Origin: Cololabis saira
Lineage: Eukaryota; Chordata; Actinopteri; Beloniformes; Belonidae
Direction of reading: 5' to 3'
NCBI RefSeq assembly: GCF_033807715.1
Contig: NC_084596.1
Span: forward strand, 35,178,879-35,242,878
Length of the DNA stretch: 64,000 bases
Translations under genes and position numbers: made by a program
Notes under the pieces: model-generated
What the model was told of the DNA's origin: nothing
What the model saw: only the letters and a program-made list of their open reading frames with translations
Databases searched by the model: none
Shown: positions 23,801-35,470 of the stretch, one piece after another
Position numbering within the stretch: position 1 is the first letter of the stretch
Layout of the letters: every line of letters begins with the position of its first letter

Positions 23801-26800
23801 AACTTGGAAGAAATTCCCAGTAAAATTACTGACTGAAGTGAAGACATCGGCTGAGGTTGACCAAGGCCAGCGTCTCACCCTGGGACACTCCCTATCTCCT
23901 TCTCCTCTCTCTCAACCTCCTTCTCCGCACACACACCTACCATGCCGTCTGTGAAGCGAAAAATGGATCACATTATCATATAGTGTAGATCAGGGGTCGG
24001 CAACCCGCGGCTCTAGAGCCGCATGCGGCTCTTTAGCGCCGCCCTAGTGGCTCCTGGAGCTTTTTCAGAAATGTTTGACCTTTTTTTTCTCAATTTTTTC
24101 TTCTTTTTTTTCTTTTCTTTTTTCTTCTTCTTTTTTTCCCTTTTTTTCTCCTTTTTTCTTCCTATTTCCTTTCCTTTTTAATCTCGACATTTCGACTTTT
24201 TTCTCGAAATTTTGACTTTTTCTCAAGATTTCGATTTTTTTCTTAAATTTCGACTTTTTTCTCGACATTACGACTTCATTCACGAAATTGACTTTTTTCT
24301 GGACATTTGAATTTTTTCTCAAATTTCGACTTTTTTCTCGACATTTAGACTTTTTTCTCGTAATTTAGAGTTGCATAATGAAAAAAAATAAATCTCCCCC
24401 CAGTTCTAACTAATATAGAAACATGTAGCATGTGTTGTCTTCATTCTAAGGCTGATACACGAAAGGCTCCATTAGTTTTTTGTGTTTTTGGTCCAAAATG
24501 GCTCTTTCAACATTTTGGGTTGCCGACCCCTGGTGTAGATAAACTATATATGAAAACGCACCAGGAGCCCAGTGGCTGCTTACAGCAGGATATCAGCGCG
24601 CTCCCAGGTTTTTACTGCCCTCACAATAGTCTCAGTGTTATTTTTCAGCTCCAGTTTGAGAGAGAAGGAGTGCAGGACAAACTGTGTGGGAGAAGCGAGG
24701 AGCAAAGCCGCTGGAACCGGTCCAGGTGTCAAACCAGCACCGCGGTGAAATGGGTTTCAGGGGAAAGTCAGGTCAAGCTTAAGTCGGGTCACGCTCAAGA
24801 ACAAAGAGCTCAGGACAGCCCTCCGGCCATCACCAGTGTTTCAAAGAACCTGAAAAAGTACATAAAAAGCATTCTTCAGACTCAGTCACGGGCTCATTGG
24901 CTAAAGAATTACTCAAATGGAGAAACTAAAATTAATCCTTAACTATCTGAGGGGGGATTTCCTCCCTTAGTTTCTGCCTCAAAGGCTTTTTGTTAAAGGC
25001 TGAACTGTCCATGTTTAAGTCCTTTTTCACCAGTTTCAATCAGTAGCGGATCACATGCTCGCTGCCTCGTCCACTGTTGCTGTTTGAATAGCATTTGAGT
25101 TTAGTCATCGGATGGAAACGTGCCAGGTGCTTGAAACCTAATACAGCAAGATACCCAAACACAGAGAGAAGAAATTTCAGAGCCCGTTTCGGTTGTCGGT
25201 GTGGAATGCGTTTATGCTGCAGTCCAGAAGAAAACAAACATCCTGAACTCGTAGTCCTTGTAACTGTTCCCTCGTCCTCCTTCAAGGACAGAAATCAGCT
25301 GATCCGTCAGCTGTTTTGCCAGTTTCTTGTAATTTTATTTATTTTTCTTAATGAAAACAGGACGTTCTACGGCGTCATCAGATTTTAAATGATCTCTCAC
25401 CTGTCTGCTGGTTTTTGCTTGGCTCTGCAGTCATGGCTGCAGCAGTACGGTTACTTGCCCCCGGGGGACTTGAGGACACACGCCCTCCGCTCCCCTCACT
25501 CCATCACCTCAGCCGTCTCCGCCATGCAGAAGTTCTACGGGCTCACCGTCAGCGGCACCTTTGACGACAACACCATCAAGTGAGCGCCAGATAAAGCCGA
25601 TGAAAAAGATACGGTGGAACTTCTGCTCCTGTGTCCTGTAGCTGATTGTGACTTTTTCTCCTTGCAGGGCCATGAGCCGGCCACGCTGCGGCGTGCCGGA
25701 TAAGTTCGGAGCCGAGCTGAAGAGCAACCTGAGGAGGAAGCGTTACGCCATCCAGGGCCTGAAATGGGACAAGAACGATATCACTTTCTCGTGAGTTGGA
25801 ATGAAACTGAATCGAAGGAAAAAAGAGTAATGAGAAGAAATAAACCCCAGCCTAACAACCAGAGGTGTCAAGTAACGAAGTACAAATACTTCATTACCTT
25901 ACTTAAGTAGAAATTTTGGTTATCTATACTTCACTGGAGTAATTATTTTTCAGACGACTTTTTACTTTTACTCCTTACATTTTCACGCAATTATCTGTAC
26001 TTTTTACTCCTTACATTTTAAAAACAGCCTCGTTACTCTATTTCATTTCGGCCTTTAATAAAAAACTATCCAGTTAAATTGCTCCATCCGGATAGAGTGA
26101 ATTTGGTTGTGGTTGTTTCAGATGTTCTTGTCCAGTTTTGTTCTTACATCCGTTCCCTCAGATTCCTGCAACTAAACTTGGATGTACATTCCAATAAAGG
26201 TTAGGATAAATGATAACATGCCTCTGAAGTTTGACTTTTTGCACCATTACATTACTTATAGGCAACTAGTCATCATATCTCCTGCTCTCTGAAACACATG
26301 TTAATGCTCAATAGTACACATATATGGTTCTTTCATATATTTGCATTATACTAAGATGCATTCATTTTTCCCCCTTACATTACTTTTACTTTTATACTTG
26401 AAGTAGTTTTGAAACCAGTACTTTTATACTTTTACTTGAGTAAAAAACTTGAGTTGATACTTCAACTTCTACATCTAGAATCTAAACTCTAGTATCTATA
26501 CTTGTACCTGAGTAATGAATGTGAATACTTTTGACACCTCTTTGCAGTATACAGAACTACAGCCCGAAGGTGGGGGAGTATGAGACCCACGAGGCCATCA
26601 GGAAGGCCTTCAAGGTGTGGGAGAGCGTCACCCCGCTTCGCTTCCGGGAAATTCCTTACAGCTACATACGGGACAAGGTGGAGGAGTTCGCAGACATCAT
26701 GCTCTTCTTCGCAGAGGGTTTCCACGGCGACAGCAGTCCCTTCGATGGTGAAGGGGGCTTCTTGGCACATGCCTATTTCCCCAGCAACGGCATCGGAGGA

Positions 26801-29800
26801 GACACCCATTTCGATGCAGCAGAGCCGTGGACCGTGGGGAACAAGGACCTGTACGGTGAGGCTCCAACAACACGATAGTCGAGGGATTGTGGTTTTTTTT
26901 GTTGTTTTGGTTTAATTATTCCCTGAAGCCTGATGACACATGAAAAGGTTAAATACTGGGAATTACTTTGAATGTTTCATTTAGCTGTGAAAGCAGAAAC
27001 CTGCTGCAGGTCCGGTCTTGTGTCTATTTGTGAACGTCTGTGTGAACGAGGTTGTTTCTCAAAGCCCAGCAGCCACAGAAATGTGCAGCGTCAAACACGG
27101 CTTCGCGTGACTCTCGGAGGGTTTTATTTTTGATCTCCTGACATGTGATGTGCTTTTGAGTCACTCTGAAACGAGGAACGGGCACCGCTTCACTCTCGGC
27201 TCTCCTGACTCATTCCTTCTGTCTTATCTTGCCAATGTTTCAGGTAACGATATCTTCTTGGTGTCGGTGCACGAGCTCGGTCACGCTCTGGGACTGGAGC
27301 ACTCCAACGACCCCTCGGCCATCATGGCTCCTTTCTACCAGTGGATGGACACGGACAACTTCCAGCTTCCTGCTGACGACCGCAGAGGCATTCAGCAACT
27401 CTATGGTGAGCTGCAGTCACCGTCGCCGTTAGTCACCTCCTGTCCTGCTCATGCACATCCCTCTGCTGTCAAACCCAGGCCATATTTAGTCAAGTCTACA
27501 GTTGAAATATGGTCTTCTCACAAATTCTCCCACAGGGTCTGGATCGGGCCCCCAACCCCCCCCTGTAACGCAGCGTCCGCCCGACCACGAACCTCAGCCC
27601 ACCTATGCACCAGACCAGCCTCGCTTCGGCCCCGACATCTGTGATGGAAACTTTGATTCCATCGCTATCCTGAGAGGAGAAATGTTTGTGTTCAAGGTGA
27701 AAATGAATAGATACATTTTTAAATCACATGAAAACTCTGATAAGAGCAGAGGTGTCAAAAGTATTCACATTCATTACTCAGGTAGAAGTATAGATACTAG
27801 AGTTTAAAAATACTCCTGTAGAAGTTGAAGTATCGACTCAAGTTTTTTACTCAAGTAAAAGTATAAAAGTACTGGTTTCAAAACTACTTAAAGTATAAAA
27901 GTAAAAGTAATGTAAGGGGGAAAAAGCCATTAAGGACAAAAGCCATTGAAAATGAATGCATCTTAGTATAATGCAAATATATTAAAGAACCATATATGTG
28001 TACTATTGAGCATTAACATGTGTTTCAGAGAGCAGGAGATATGATGACTAGTTGCCTATAAGTATTGTAATGGTGCAAAAAGTCAAACTTCAGAGGCATG
28101 TTATCATTTATCCTAACCTTTATTGGAATGTACATCCAAGTTTAGTTGCAGGAATCTGAGGGAACGGATGTAAGAACAAAACTGGACAAGAACATCTGAA
28201 ACAACCACAACCAAATTCACTCTATCCGGATGGAGCAATTTAACTGGATAGTATTTTTTTAAAGGCCGAAATGAAATAGAGTAACGAGGCTGTTTTTAAA
28301 ATGTAAGGAGTAAAAAGTACAGATAATTGCGTGAAAATGTAAGGAGTAAAAGTAAAAAGTCGTCTGAAAAATAATTACTCCATTGAAGTATAGATAACTA
28401 ATTTCTACTTAAGTAAGGTAACGAAGTATTTGTACTTCGTTACTTGACACCTCTGGATTTGACTCTGGTTTGTATACTTGGACTTTAGTAAATTGCTTAA
28501 TTTCTCCCTTTCAGGATAAGTGGTTCTGGCGAGTGCGCCACAGCCAGGTGCTGGATGGATACCCCATGCCCATCGGTCACTTCTGGAGAGGCCTTCCCAA
28601 CCACATCACGTCTGCTTTTGAAAGAGAAGATGGGAAATTTGTTTTCTTTAAAGGTTAGCCGGGTCTTTGTGCATTGATGAACAACTGCCAGAGCTTTGTT
28701 GTCATTATTACACCTCTATCACGCCCTCTCTCATATCTTGTTGCTCCTGCGTCCATCTCTCCACAGGGGACAAGTATTGGGTCTTCACCGAGTCCGTTCT
28801 GGATCCCGGGTTCCCCAAAAGTCTCAAAGAAATGGGCACCGGCGTTCCCAAGGACCGGATCGACGCCGCTCTCTTCTACACCCCGACCGGACAGACGTAC
28901 CTCTTCAGAAATAACGAGTTAGTCATCCGCCCAGTGTTTATTGGTGCCCGTGTGTGTATCCAAAACAAAACTGCGTTCCAGTTTATAAACGCGCGATTCG
29001 GAGGAAAATGTCTCTGCGTCACCAACACCAAACATATGTTTGAGCGTTGACCTCAGGTGACCGAAATCACAAATCTCGGATCACAAAACTGCCGTTCATG
29101 TAAACATGAAAATAAACCGCGGGTGAACTGTAATGCATACTTAACCTGCTACGGCACTTGATATATTTATATATGTGACAAAAAAAGACCTAAACACTAT
29201 GTTCCGTCAGGAAAAGTCCTTTTAGGACTTGGGCGTGTTGAAGCGGAGCTGAAGTCCTGTATTTTGTGTCAGAAGAACAGTCAGACGTGCGTCTGCGGTC
29301 TGTTTGAGGTCTTGAAATCAAGACTATCTAGATTTCTGGAATCTAGTTAACTCAACTCTTCAAAAATGATCAAGATTTAAAAACAAAGTAATGTTTGAAG
29401 CTGACAACCTCATCTCTAGAGGGTCAAGTATCAAGTCCATGTGAGCGAATCCGATGAGCAGGGCCGCCGCAAGGGGTGTGCGAACCGTGCGACCGCACGG
29501 GGCCTCGCGCCCCAAGGGGCCTCGCGCTATGGGCCGTTTTTGTTTTTTGTTTTTTTCAAAAAAAATTTTTTTTTTGTTTTTCGTTTTTTTTTTTTGTTTT
29601 TTCTCTTATAAATATCAACAGTCACGTTCCATTACAGACCTAAATGTGTACTAGTCTGTGCATATCAATAAATATATGTGCAATGATGCGCGTGTCTGTT
29701 GTTCAATACAACTGATCAGACCAAGCGCAGACACAAGCTAGTCTGATCCAGACGGGGGGAATTGGAACAAACTGTCACACAATGTCGAGAGAACGAGACA

Positions 29801-31064
29801 GAATCAGGAAATTTCCATCAGGGGATAAAAAAAGAACAAAAACTAAAGAAAATGGAAGAGTTTAATGCCTCTCTGAAAGGCTCGTTTGATAAATTTGTTA
29901 CAAAAATCACCGATCAACCGGGTCTCAAGCAGCCGTGGGACCCCGCGTCGAGGCAAGCCAGATGATGATGAGGCAGGGGAATCCAGTATTTTGCTAATTG
30001 GAGAGTTAAAATTGCGCATATACACACCCGATCCGACCCGAAAAACCCCAAAAATTTCGCGCACGAGGGCCCCCCCCAGCCATTTCGCACAGGGCCTCGC
30101 AAATCTCCCAGGCGGCTTTGCCGATGAGAGTAAGAGTCCGTCGCCCTTCAGGTTATTTGAAAACTCAGCAAAGAATTCAGATCTCATGTCATTCTCAAGT
30201 TTCATCTATTTTAGTTTGAGTCTAATCTTTAATTGTGATACGTCCAAATCCGGTCTCATGGGTTCATGAGCAGGCTGCAGGTCCAGATGAATATTTTTGA
30301 GGATTTTCGTTTATCCTTTTAGGACTCATAGTAACTCTTTTCTTTACATTTCTCTCATCAGATACTTTCGTTTCAATGAGCAGCACCGAACAGTTGAACA
30401 CGGCTATCCTAAACCCATTAGCGTTTGGCAAGGTGTACCTGACAACATCAAGGCGGCCTTCATGAGCAAAGATCAAGGTAATTCAAACCAAGCGCGCCTC
30501 ATTAGGATGACGAGAGGCTCGTTAAATCCGGCTCCTTCCATATTAGGATTTGCTTTTACACCTATTTTTTGTTCCATTCCTGCAGCGTACACCTACTTTT
30601 ACAAAGCCAACAAGTACTGGAAGTTCAACAACCAGATGATGCGAGTGGAGCCGGGATACCCCAAGTCAGCCCTGCGTGACTGGATGAGCTGCCCCAACGA
30701 GGACTCCAAGACGGACGAGGGAAGAGGCGGTGGCAGGCACGACAAGGACAAGGAGAGGGAGAAGGACAAGGAGCGGGAGGATAGGGACAGGACTAGAGAT
30801 AGAGAGGTCGACAGAGAGAGGGAGAGGGAGAGGGAGAGAGAGAGGGAGAGAGAGAGGGAGAGGGAGCGAGAGAGGGAGACGGAGACAGAGAACGAGCCAA
30901 AAGAGGTGGATATGACCAGAGATTATGTAGCAGCGGCTGTGGTGGTTCCGCTGTTCCTGTTAGTGTGTGTGATCGCCACGTTGGCACTCCTGGTGTATTT
31001 CCATTGGTATGGTACCCCACGCCGACTCCTGTACTGCAAAAGATCTCTACTGGACAAGGTATAG
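17896..31064 (+). CDS. mmp14: Membrane-type matrix metalloproteinase 14 (MT1-MMP)
   Basis: Ten exons: 17896-18006, 25431-25579, 25668-25790, 26548-26855, 27244-27405, 27536-27696, 28515-28653, 28767-28917, 30362-30477 and 30586-31064. All have GT-AG ends and compatible phases, giving 632 aa. Order: signal peptide (about 1-24); propeptide with cysteine switch PRCGVPD (C94); furin site RRKR (109-112); catalytic domain with zinc site [11 protein letters not shown] (H240, E241, H244, H250) and an MT-loop-like [11 protein letters not shown]; Pro-rich hinge; four-blade hemopexin domain bounded by C320 and C509; stem; transmembrane helix (about 588-611); short tail with LLYC (C624) and terminal DKV. 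The DKV end and catalytic sequence favour MMP14 over MMP15/16/24. It is a cell-surface collagenase and pro-MMP2 activator. The stem (510-586) is enlarged by an Arg/Glu/Asp/Lys repeat. Teleosts can have mmp14a and mmp14b; I cannot say which this is. Confidence 0.96.
18121..18297 (-). repeat. Dispersed LINE-like 3' end in mmp14 intron 1
   Basis: Second copy of the repeat at 2241-2395, sharing ACATGTGCAAAAAGGAGTAG, then GAAGAAGTGTAAAC and TAATCCTACCCCCATTC. It has an extra A/C-rich insert (AAACAAAACAAC) near its left end. Confidence 0.6.
18298..23982. other. Body of mmp14 intron 1, left part
   Basis: Long intron with no exon-like signal. It contains a transposon-end-like sequence near 18880-18925 (ATCGGATGCCCAATATCGG), a (GGAA)n stretch near 21585-21630 and short TG runs near 22180. 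Nothing else is supported. Confidence 0.45.
23991..24532 (+). mobile_element. hAT MITE with internal 20-bp tandem array, mmp14 intron 1
   Basis: The ends CAGGGGTCGGCAACCCGCGG and GGGTTGCCGACCCCTG are inverted repeats. The flanks are a perfect 8-bp duplication GTGTAGAT (23983-23990 and 24533-24540). Inside, a T-rich tract is followed by a degenerate tandem array of TTTCGACTTTTTTCTCGACA units. A second copy is at 37529-37959. Confidence 0.94.
24541..25430. other. mmp14 intron 1, right part
   Basis: Unique-looking intron sequence ending in a clean acceptor (GGCTCTGCAG, AG at 25429-25430). No other feature was recognised. Confidence 0.45.
25860..26541 (-). mobile_element. Non-autonomous DNA transposon in mmp14 intron 3 (copy A)
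   Basis: It begins CAGAGGTGTCAAGTAACG and ends ACTTTTGACACCTCT, short terminal inverted repeats. The interior is rich in ACTTTTACT and ACTTAAGTA words and has no protein frame. It is the near-identical reverse complement of 27747-28455. Its right end stops six bases before the exon 4 boundary, next to TTGCAG. The superfamily is not certain; I could not find a perfect target duplication. Confidence 0.85.
27747..28455 (+). mobile_element. Non-autonomous DNA transposon in mmp14 intron 6 (copy B, inverted to copy A)
   Basis: It begins CAGAGGTGTCAAAAGTATTC and ends GTTACTTGACACCTCTG. Reverse-complemented it aligns with 25860-26541 end to end with only scattered differences and one extra stretch of about 27 bp in this copy. 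It fills most of intron 6 (27697-28514). Confidence 0.85.
29459..30120 (+). mobile_element. hAT element with decayed reading frame, mmp14 intron 8
   Basis: It starts CAGGGCCGCCGCAAGGGGTG, ends GGCGGCTTTG, and is flanked by a perfect 8-bp duplication CCGATGAG (29451-29458 and 30121-30128). Near 29790-29900 a Lys/Arg/Glu-rich frame (for example [11 protein letters not shown]) resembles the N-terminal part of hAT-type transposases. It is short, broken and not functional. Confidence 0.9.
30735..30895 (+). repeat. Coding purine repeat in mmp14 exon 10 (Arg/Glu/Asp/Lys stem)
   Basis: GACAAGGAGAGGGAGAAGG grades into repeated GAGAGG/GAGAGA units. In frame it encodes alternating Lys-Asp, Arg-Asp and Arg-Glu pairs (about MMP14 residues 525-575). 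Such arrays are prone to length change. Confidence 0.9.
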
Positions 31065-32059
31065 GTGAGGAAAGGAAGCAAGGAAGGAAGGAAGGAAGGA
31101 AGGAAGAAAGGAAGGGAGGTGAAAAAAAAAACAGGGCTATAAAGAGGAACAAAACTGAGGGAGAATGTTGAACCCAGATAACAGAGAAGGAGTTAAAAAG
31201 GGAGAAAAAGCAGATGGAGAAGTGTGAGACTCGCGTTATAAAGTATTCTTGCCACTGCCAGATTCATTTAACTCTCTCTAACCACTCGATCCTTCCATTT
31301 TCTTCTTCTTCTTCTCCCTTTGTCTCTGCCTCTCCTCCTGTGGTAACTGACGCCAGCTCATTGCTGTTTGTTGTAGTGTTTTTTTCAGTGTCTTACTTTT
31401 AGTTGTTTGTTTTTTTTTTTCCAACGGTCAGTGTTTTTATTCTTGTGTGAATTTCCAATTCGAACCTGCGTCTCCACAAACGCGGAGTCCAGCGTTTTCC
31501 TTTTTGCGTAAACAGTGTTTTTCATCATCCATCCCCCCCCCGTTCCCCTTAATTCCCTGTTGTTAACTTTAACACAAACACACACACACACACACACACG
31601 CTTGAAAACCACGAGTGACATAGTCACCGTGTTTCTCAATCTTCCAGGAAAAGGAACATGTCAGAGCCAGTTTGGACCATAAAAGGGAAACAAAAACTTC
31701 AGCTTTTAAACCTTTACGAAGCATGAGATACACTCCTATCAGAGTAGAGCAATAAACACAGCAGTGCCTTTTGATTTCTTAATCCTATGTCTTTAATGTT
31801 GATTATTGTCATAAATGATGTTGTCATTAGTATTATGACTGTTACTATTATTGTTGTTGTCCTCCGTGTAAAGAATGTTTTTGTATATGGTCATTAAAAC
31901 GTCCTGCTGGACAGAGACATACATTTTTTGAAAGTGGCCTTAATTTTATATTTGTGGGGACAGTGAATGGGGAAAGGGGTTATGTATTCTTGAAACTTGA
32001 TTGTTTTCTTTTTTTTTTTTTTTTTTTTATACATTGAATCAATCACAAATGAAAATAAA
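31065..32059 (+). terminator. mmp14: mmp14 3'UTR with two AATAAA signals
   Basis: The 3' sequence after the stop carries a (GGAA)n tract (about 31076-31115) and a (CA)n tract (about 31575-31600). AATAAA hexamers lie at 31751-31756 and 32054-32059, giving possible short and long 3'UTRs. Confidence 0.55.
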
Positions 32060-34919
32060 TTGAAGATCTGAAAATGACTCCTTTTTTGTCATTGCACTTA
32101 CTTTTGTACTTGAAAGGTTTTTAAATTGTGGTGCTACGTTACTAGTCAGGGGTAATAAGTAGTTCAGCGACGACAATAATACTAGTGATGATGATAATAA
32201 TGATAACCATCTAGTTTCATCAATGAGATTGTGTGTTCATGTTTTTCTTACAAGAATAAAGTAATTTCAAAAGGCTTTCTGTGCTTTGATTTTCCCTCAG
32301 TTGATTGTTTTTCCTCTTTCTGCCACCTTAAACACTTCCCCATCTCTACCTGGATGTTGTTCTTACTTTACCAGCTGTTATCGATCCATCCTGCGTCTCT
32401 GCTATCGGGTCTTCCCCAATCTCCCTGGACCTCCAGGTTTCTTGTTCCCCGACCGCACCACTCTGCCTTACTAGGCCTTACTCGGAAGCTGGCGGGGCCC
32501 CGAACTGGGTCGGAAAATGCGGACTGGATCCAAAGCTTAAGTAGAAACAGGGATGAGGACGATTGTGTAAAGCCATTACTGCACAGCAGGAAAACATCTC
32601 AGCTTCATAGTTAGGGAGAGAGTGTGTTCTCGTGTTCACCGGCCTCTCCGCCGGGCCTCGGTTCTGGAGTCTGAAGAATGTTTCACCATTATCTCGGTGG
32701 GGGGATGCTGTAAATGCAAGTCCGTACTAGTGCACGGCCATAAATTGCTTTATTTGTGCATCGGGGAGTGCGTGTGTGTGTGTGTGTGTGTGTGCACTCC
32801 CATCCAGCATAAGCCAATAAAAGCTCAAACAGCAAACTTTAGGCGTCTCCCTGCTTCTTAATGATCGCATTTCTGCACAAAAAATCTGCCACACAAAGCA
32901 TTAGACTCGCTGGAAAAAAGGAGGGTGGTGGGGTCAACCCCTCCATGATATGCTATGATTACAGTAATGAGGCAACATGTGCATTTAGAAAAAAGAAATG
33001 ATGAGGCATTTTCCCTTCCGTGCCAAAAAGATTTAGGGCACCGGCTCGTCTTGATGCATGCTGGAGTTTCTGAAGAACCGGGGGCTGGAGGGAGAAGTCA
33101 CGAGGCTTTTCGGGGGGGGAGGAGGCGGAGCGAGGAGAGTTAAGTCACATTTGGAGGCCAGAGATGGAGCAGAATTCCACGAGGAACATCTGGAATTCCA
33201 ACTGCATCATGTGAGCCAGACACACAGCAGGATGCAGCAACATGGGGGAGGGGGGCTGCTCTGTGTCTTTTTTAACAGACTTTTCCTTGCTGTATCAAAG
33301 TAAAAGACTTTCATTTATGGATTTGTGGAGCTTTTTAATGTTATTTTTCTTGCCAGGGGGATTAAAGATTGTTGTGCACAGTCTTTATCGTACTTACTCA
33401 CCTCTGTGGCCCGGCCAAGCAGTCAAACATTCAGCTGTGGTTTACTCGTTGATGGTTTGTGTCTTTCCCAGCTGACTCTGCAGAGCAGGGAAAAGAATGG
33501 CTTCAGCATAATTCCTCCCCACAGTCCTGTCTTTTCTTTTTCTCCGTGTGTAACTGGAGAGCTTTTTTCTCGACTGTCTGCAAAATGACTCACTTCTTTT
33601 TCACAAAAGCCCGACAAAAGACCACACCGCAGCAGCCTGGCCTCTCGCATCCGCCTCCACTCCTTACACTCTCCCATTTAATCCAGATCCAAGCCCGTCT
33701 CCCGAAGGGCGAGCTGCTGCCGAAATGTGTAAATAAAAACACAATCCAATGTTTTGCAAAGCATTTATACCGACACAGCAAATAAAAGTAACTAAGAGGG
33801 AGTTGTGTTACCTTTTGGCTTTACAAATGTGTCTTTATTTCGTGTCCCTTCTTTAACAGCACAAGTGTTTGGCAACTGAATGTAGTTTTAAAAGAAAATA
33901 TGTTGGCATTTTTGTTTCAGCATTTAGTCGTTTGATGGCTTGAGGTTGTGGCTGTTTAGAAACTGCAGAAAAAGCTCATTTAGCCCCTGGAGTCTTGCAC
34001 TATAACTTAAAAAAACAACAACACAGTGACTCTTAAATGTACTTTCCAGCGGGTAGGATGAGAAGTTACTTCATGCTTTTTGTCATCAACAGACTACAAT
34101 GAAATGTGAAGGTTGTTATTTTGTCCAATCCATCATGCAAGCATGTTTTTAATTGGGGAACAGTGCAGTGTGGCCACGTCTCTTTTCCATTTCCAGGTCA
34201 GGACTGCAGCATCAGTAACCGCAGTAATGTGTGTGTGTGATGTGTTTTTGCATCATCTTGTTGAAACATGTGCGGATGTCCCGGCACATCCTGCTCTCAA
34301 TTCTCAATGTACTCTTCTGCATCAATGCAGACGTCACATACAGTATAGAGGATTATCGCCGCGGGTTCTGACACGACCACATGCCATCACAGAGGTCGGC
34401 TCCTGGACTTGTTGCTGATCACAGTTTGGAGGATGTTTTGGGTCGGGAGCACACGACACTCGTTTCTTCTAGAAAAAGATCTGTTATATTAATTGGTCTT
34501 ACCAAAATACATGTTTAAACTGTGTTGGTCCACTCTAGAGCCTTTAACCCTGACCCACATGATCATGATCTCTTACTGTGGTTTTTGACACACTCACCCA
34601 CTTCAGAAAACTTCAAATCACTCATTAACCGGTTTACGTGTCGGTGTCTCTACTCTACACGCTTTACGTGTCTATTCTCGCCGCAAACACATCGCAGGAT
34701 GATGAATAAAACTTCCCAACAGGGGAAGTCCTGCGTATATTTGTGTATATGAGCAGAAAACATGCTGTAATTGCAAATTCCCAGCTGAATGACACAAACA
34801 GAAGTATAAGATGTTGTCATGACTCTGCCGGGAAAGAAGGATGTGGGATGAGAGGAAACGTCAGAGATGCTGAAGGTGCAAATGGGAATGAAACAAATGT
34901 TACATCATCCATACTACGT
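32060..34919. other. Intergenic spacer downstream of mmp14
   Basis: No frame in this interval shows a protein-family signature. It contains a (GT)n run at about 32769-32794 and otherwise unique-looking sequence. Confidence 0.45.
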
Positions 34920-35275
34920 CCTTAAAGCAGCGCTATGTAACATTTCCACCTTAATATCATATTTCCAGAGTCATTGTGATGGTACATCAACGTACAACAG
35001 GTTTAATGACACCTCTGTCATGGTCTGAGGGGTCAGTATCGCCTTCACTGGCACTATGTAACTTTGAGGAGCATGGTAGGAACCCTGCCACACTAAAAAA
35101 CTACACATTTTTACGGCTTTGACTGATTTACGGCATACGTCACTTCCCCCTCCTTCCCGATTCGTAGTCGAGACGAAAGCTGGGCGAGGCGTGGAGCGCA
35201 GAGCTCAGCAGAAGCTGGTAACATGGCCGAAACAGTGAAAAAACAGAAGAAAATAAAAGTGTCACACACAGATAG
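34920..35275 (+). repeat. Teleost-type dispersed repeat (GCGCTATGTAACATTT)
   Basis: It begins near TTAAAGCAGCGCTATGTAAC, repeats CACTATGTAACTTTGAGG internally, and runs into a short Met-Ala-Glu frame rich in lysine at 35223. I recognise the TATGTAAC words as typical of dispersed teleost repeats. The boundaries and class are not proven. Confidence 0.4.
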
Positions 35276-35329
35276 CACAGGTAAAAACAGACAGATGTTT
35301 ATTTGTCAAGAAGATATTCCACACCGATA

Positions 35330-35470
35330 AGATAATGATAAAGCTGAAGATAGAGATAAAGATATCTTTTATTGGTCCCCTAAGGGGAAATTCCAGTATC
35401 ACAATGGAATAGACAACAATGAAAATAAATAAAGATAAAAGATAGAAAAAATACAAATACATGCACAGAA
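35330..35470 (-). repeat. LINE 3' end (minus orientation)
   Basis: AAAGATATCTTTTATTGGTC followed by CCCTAAGGGGAAATTC is the reverse complement of the common fish LINE tail GAATTTCCCCTTAGGGG then ACCAATAAAAG. Confidence 0.6.

Noticed and set aside
24180..24365. Regular repeat array that could suggest a CRISPR
   Set aside because: The units are degenerate, contiguous and T-rich with no spacers, lie inside a hAT MITE, and the DNA is vertebrate.
33058..33800. Overlapping frames in the mmp14-acin1 spacer
   Set aside because: No domains or conserved motifs, with competing frames on both strands; consistent with chance.
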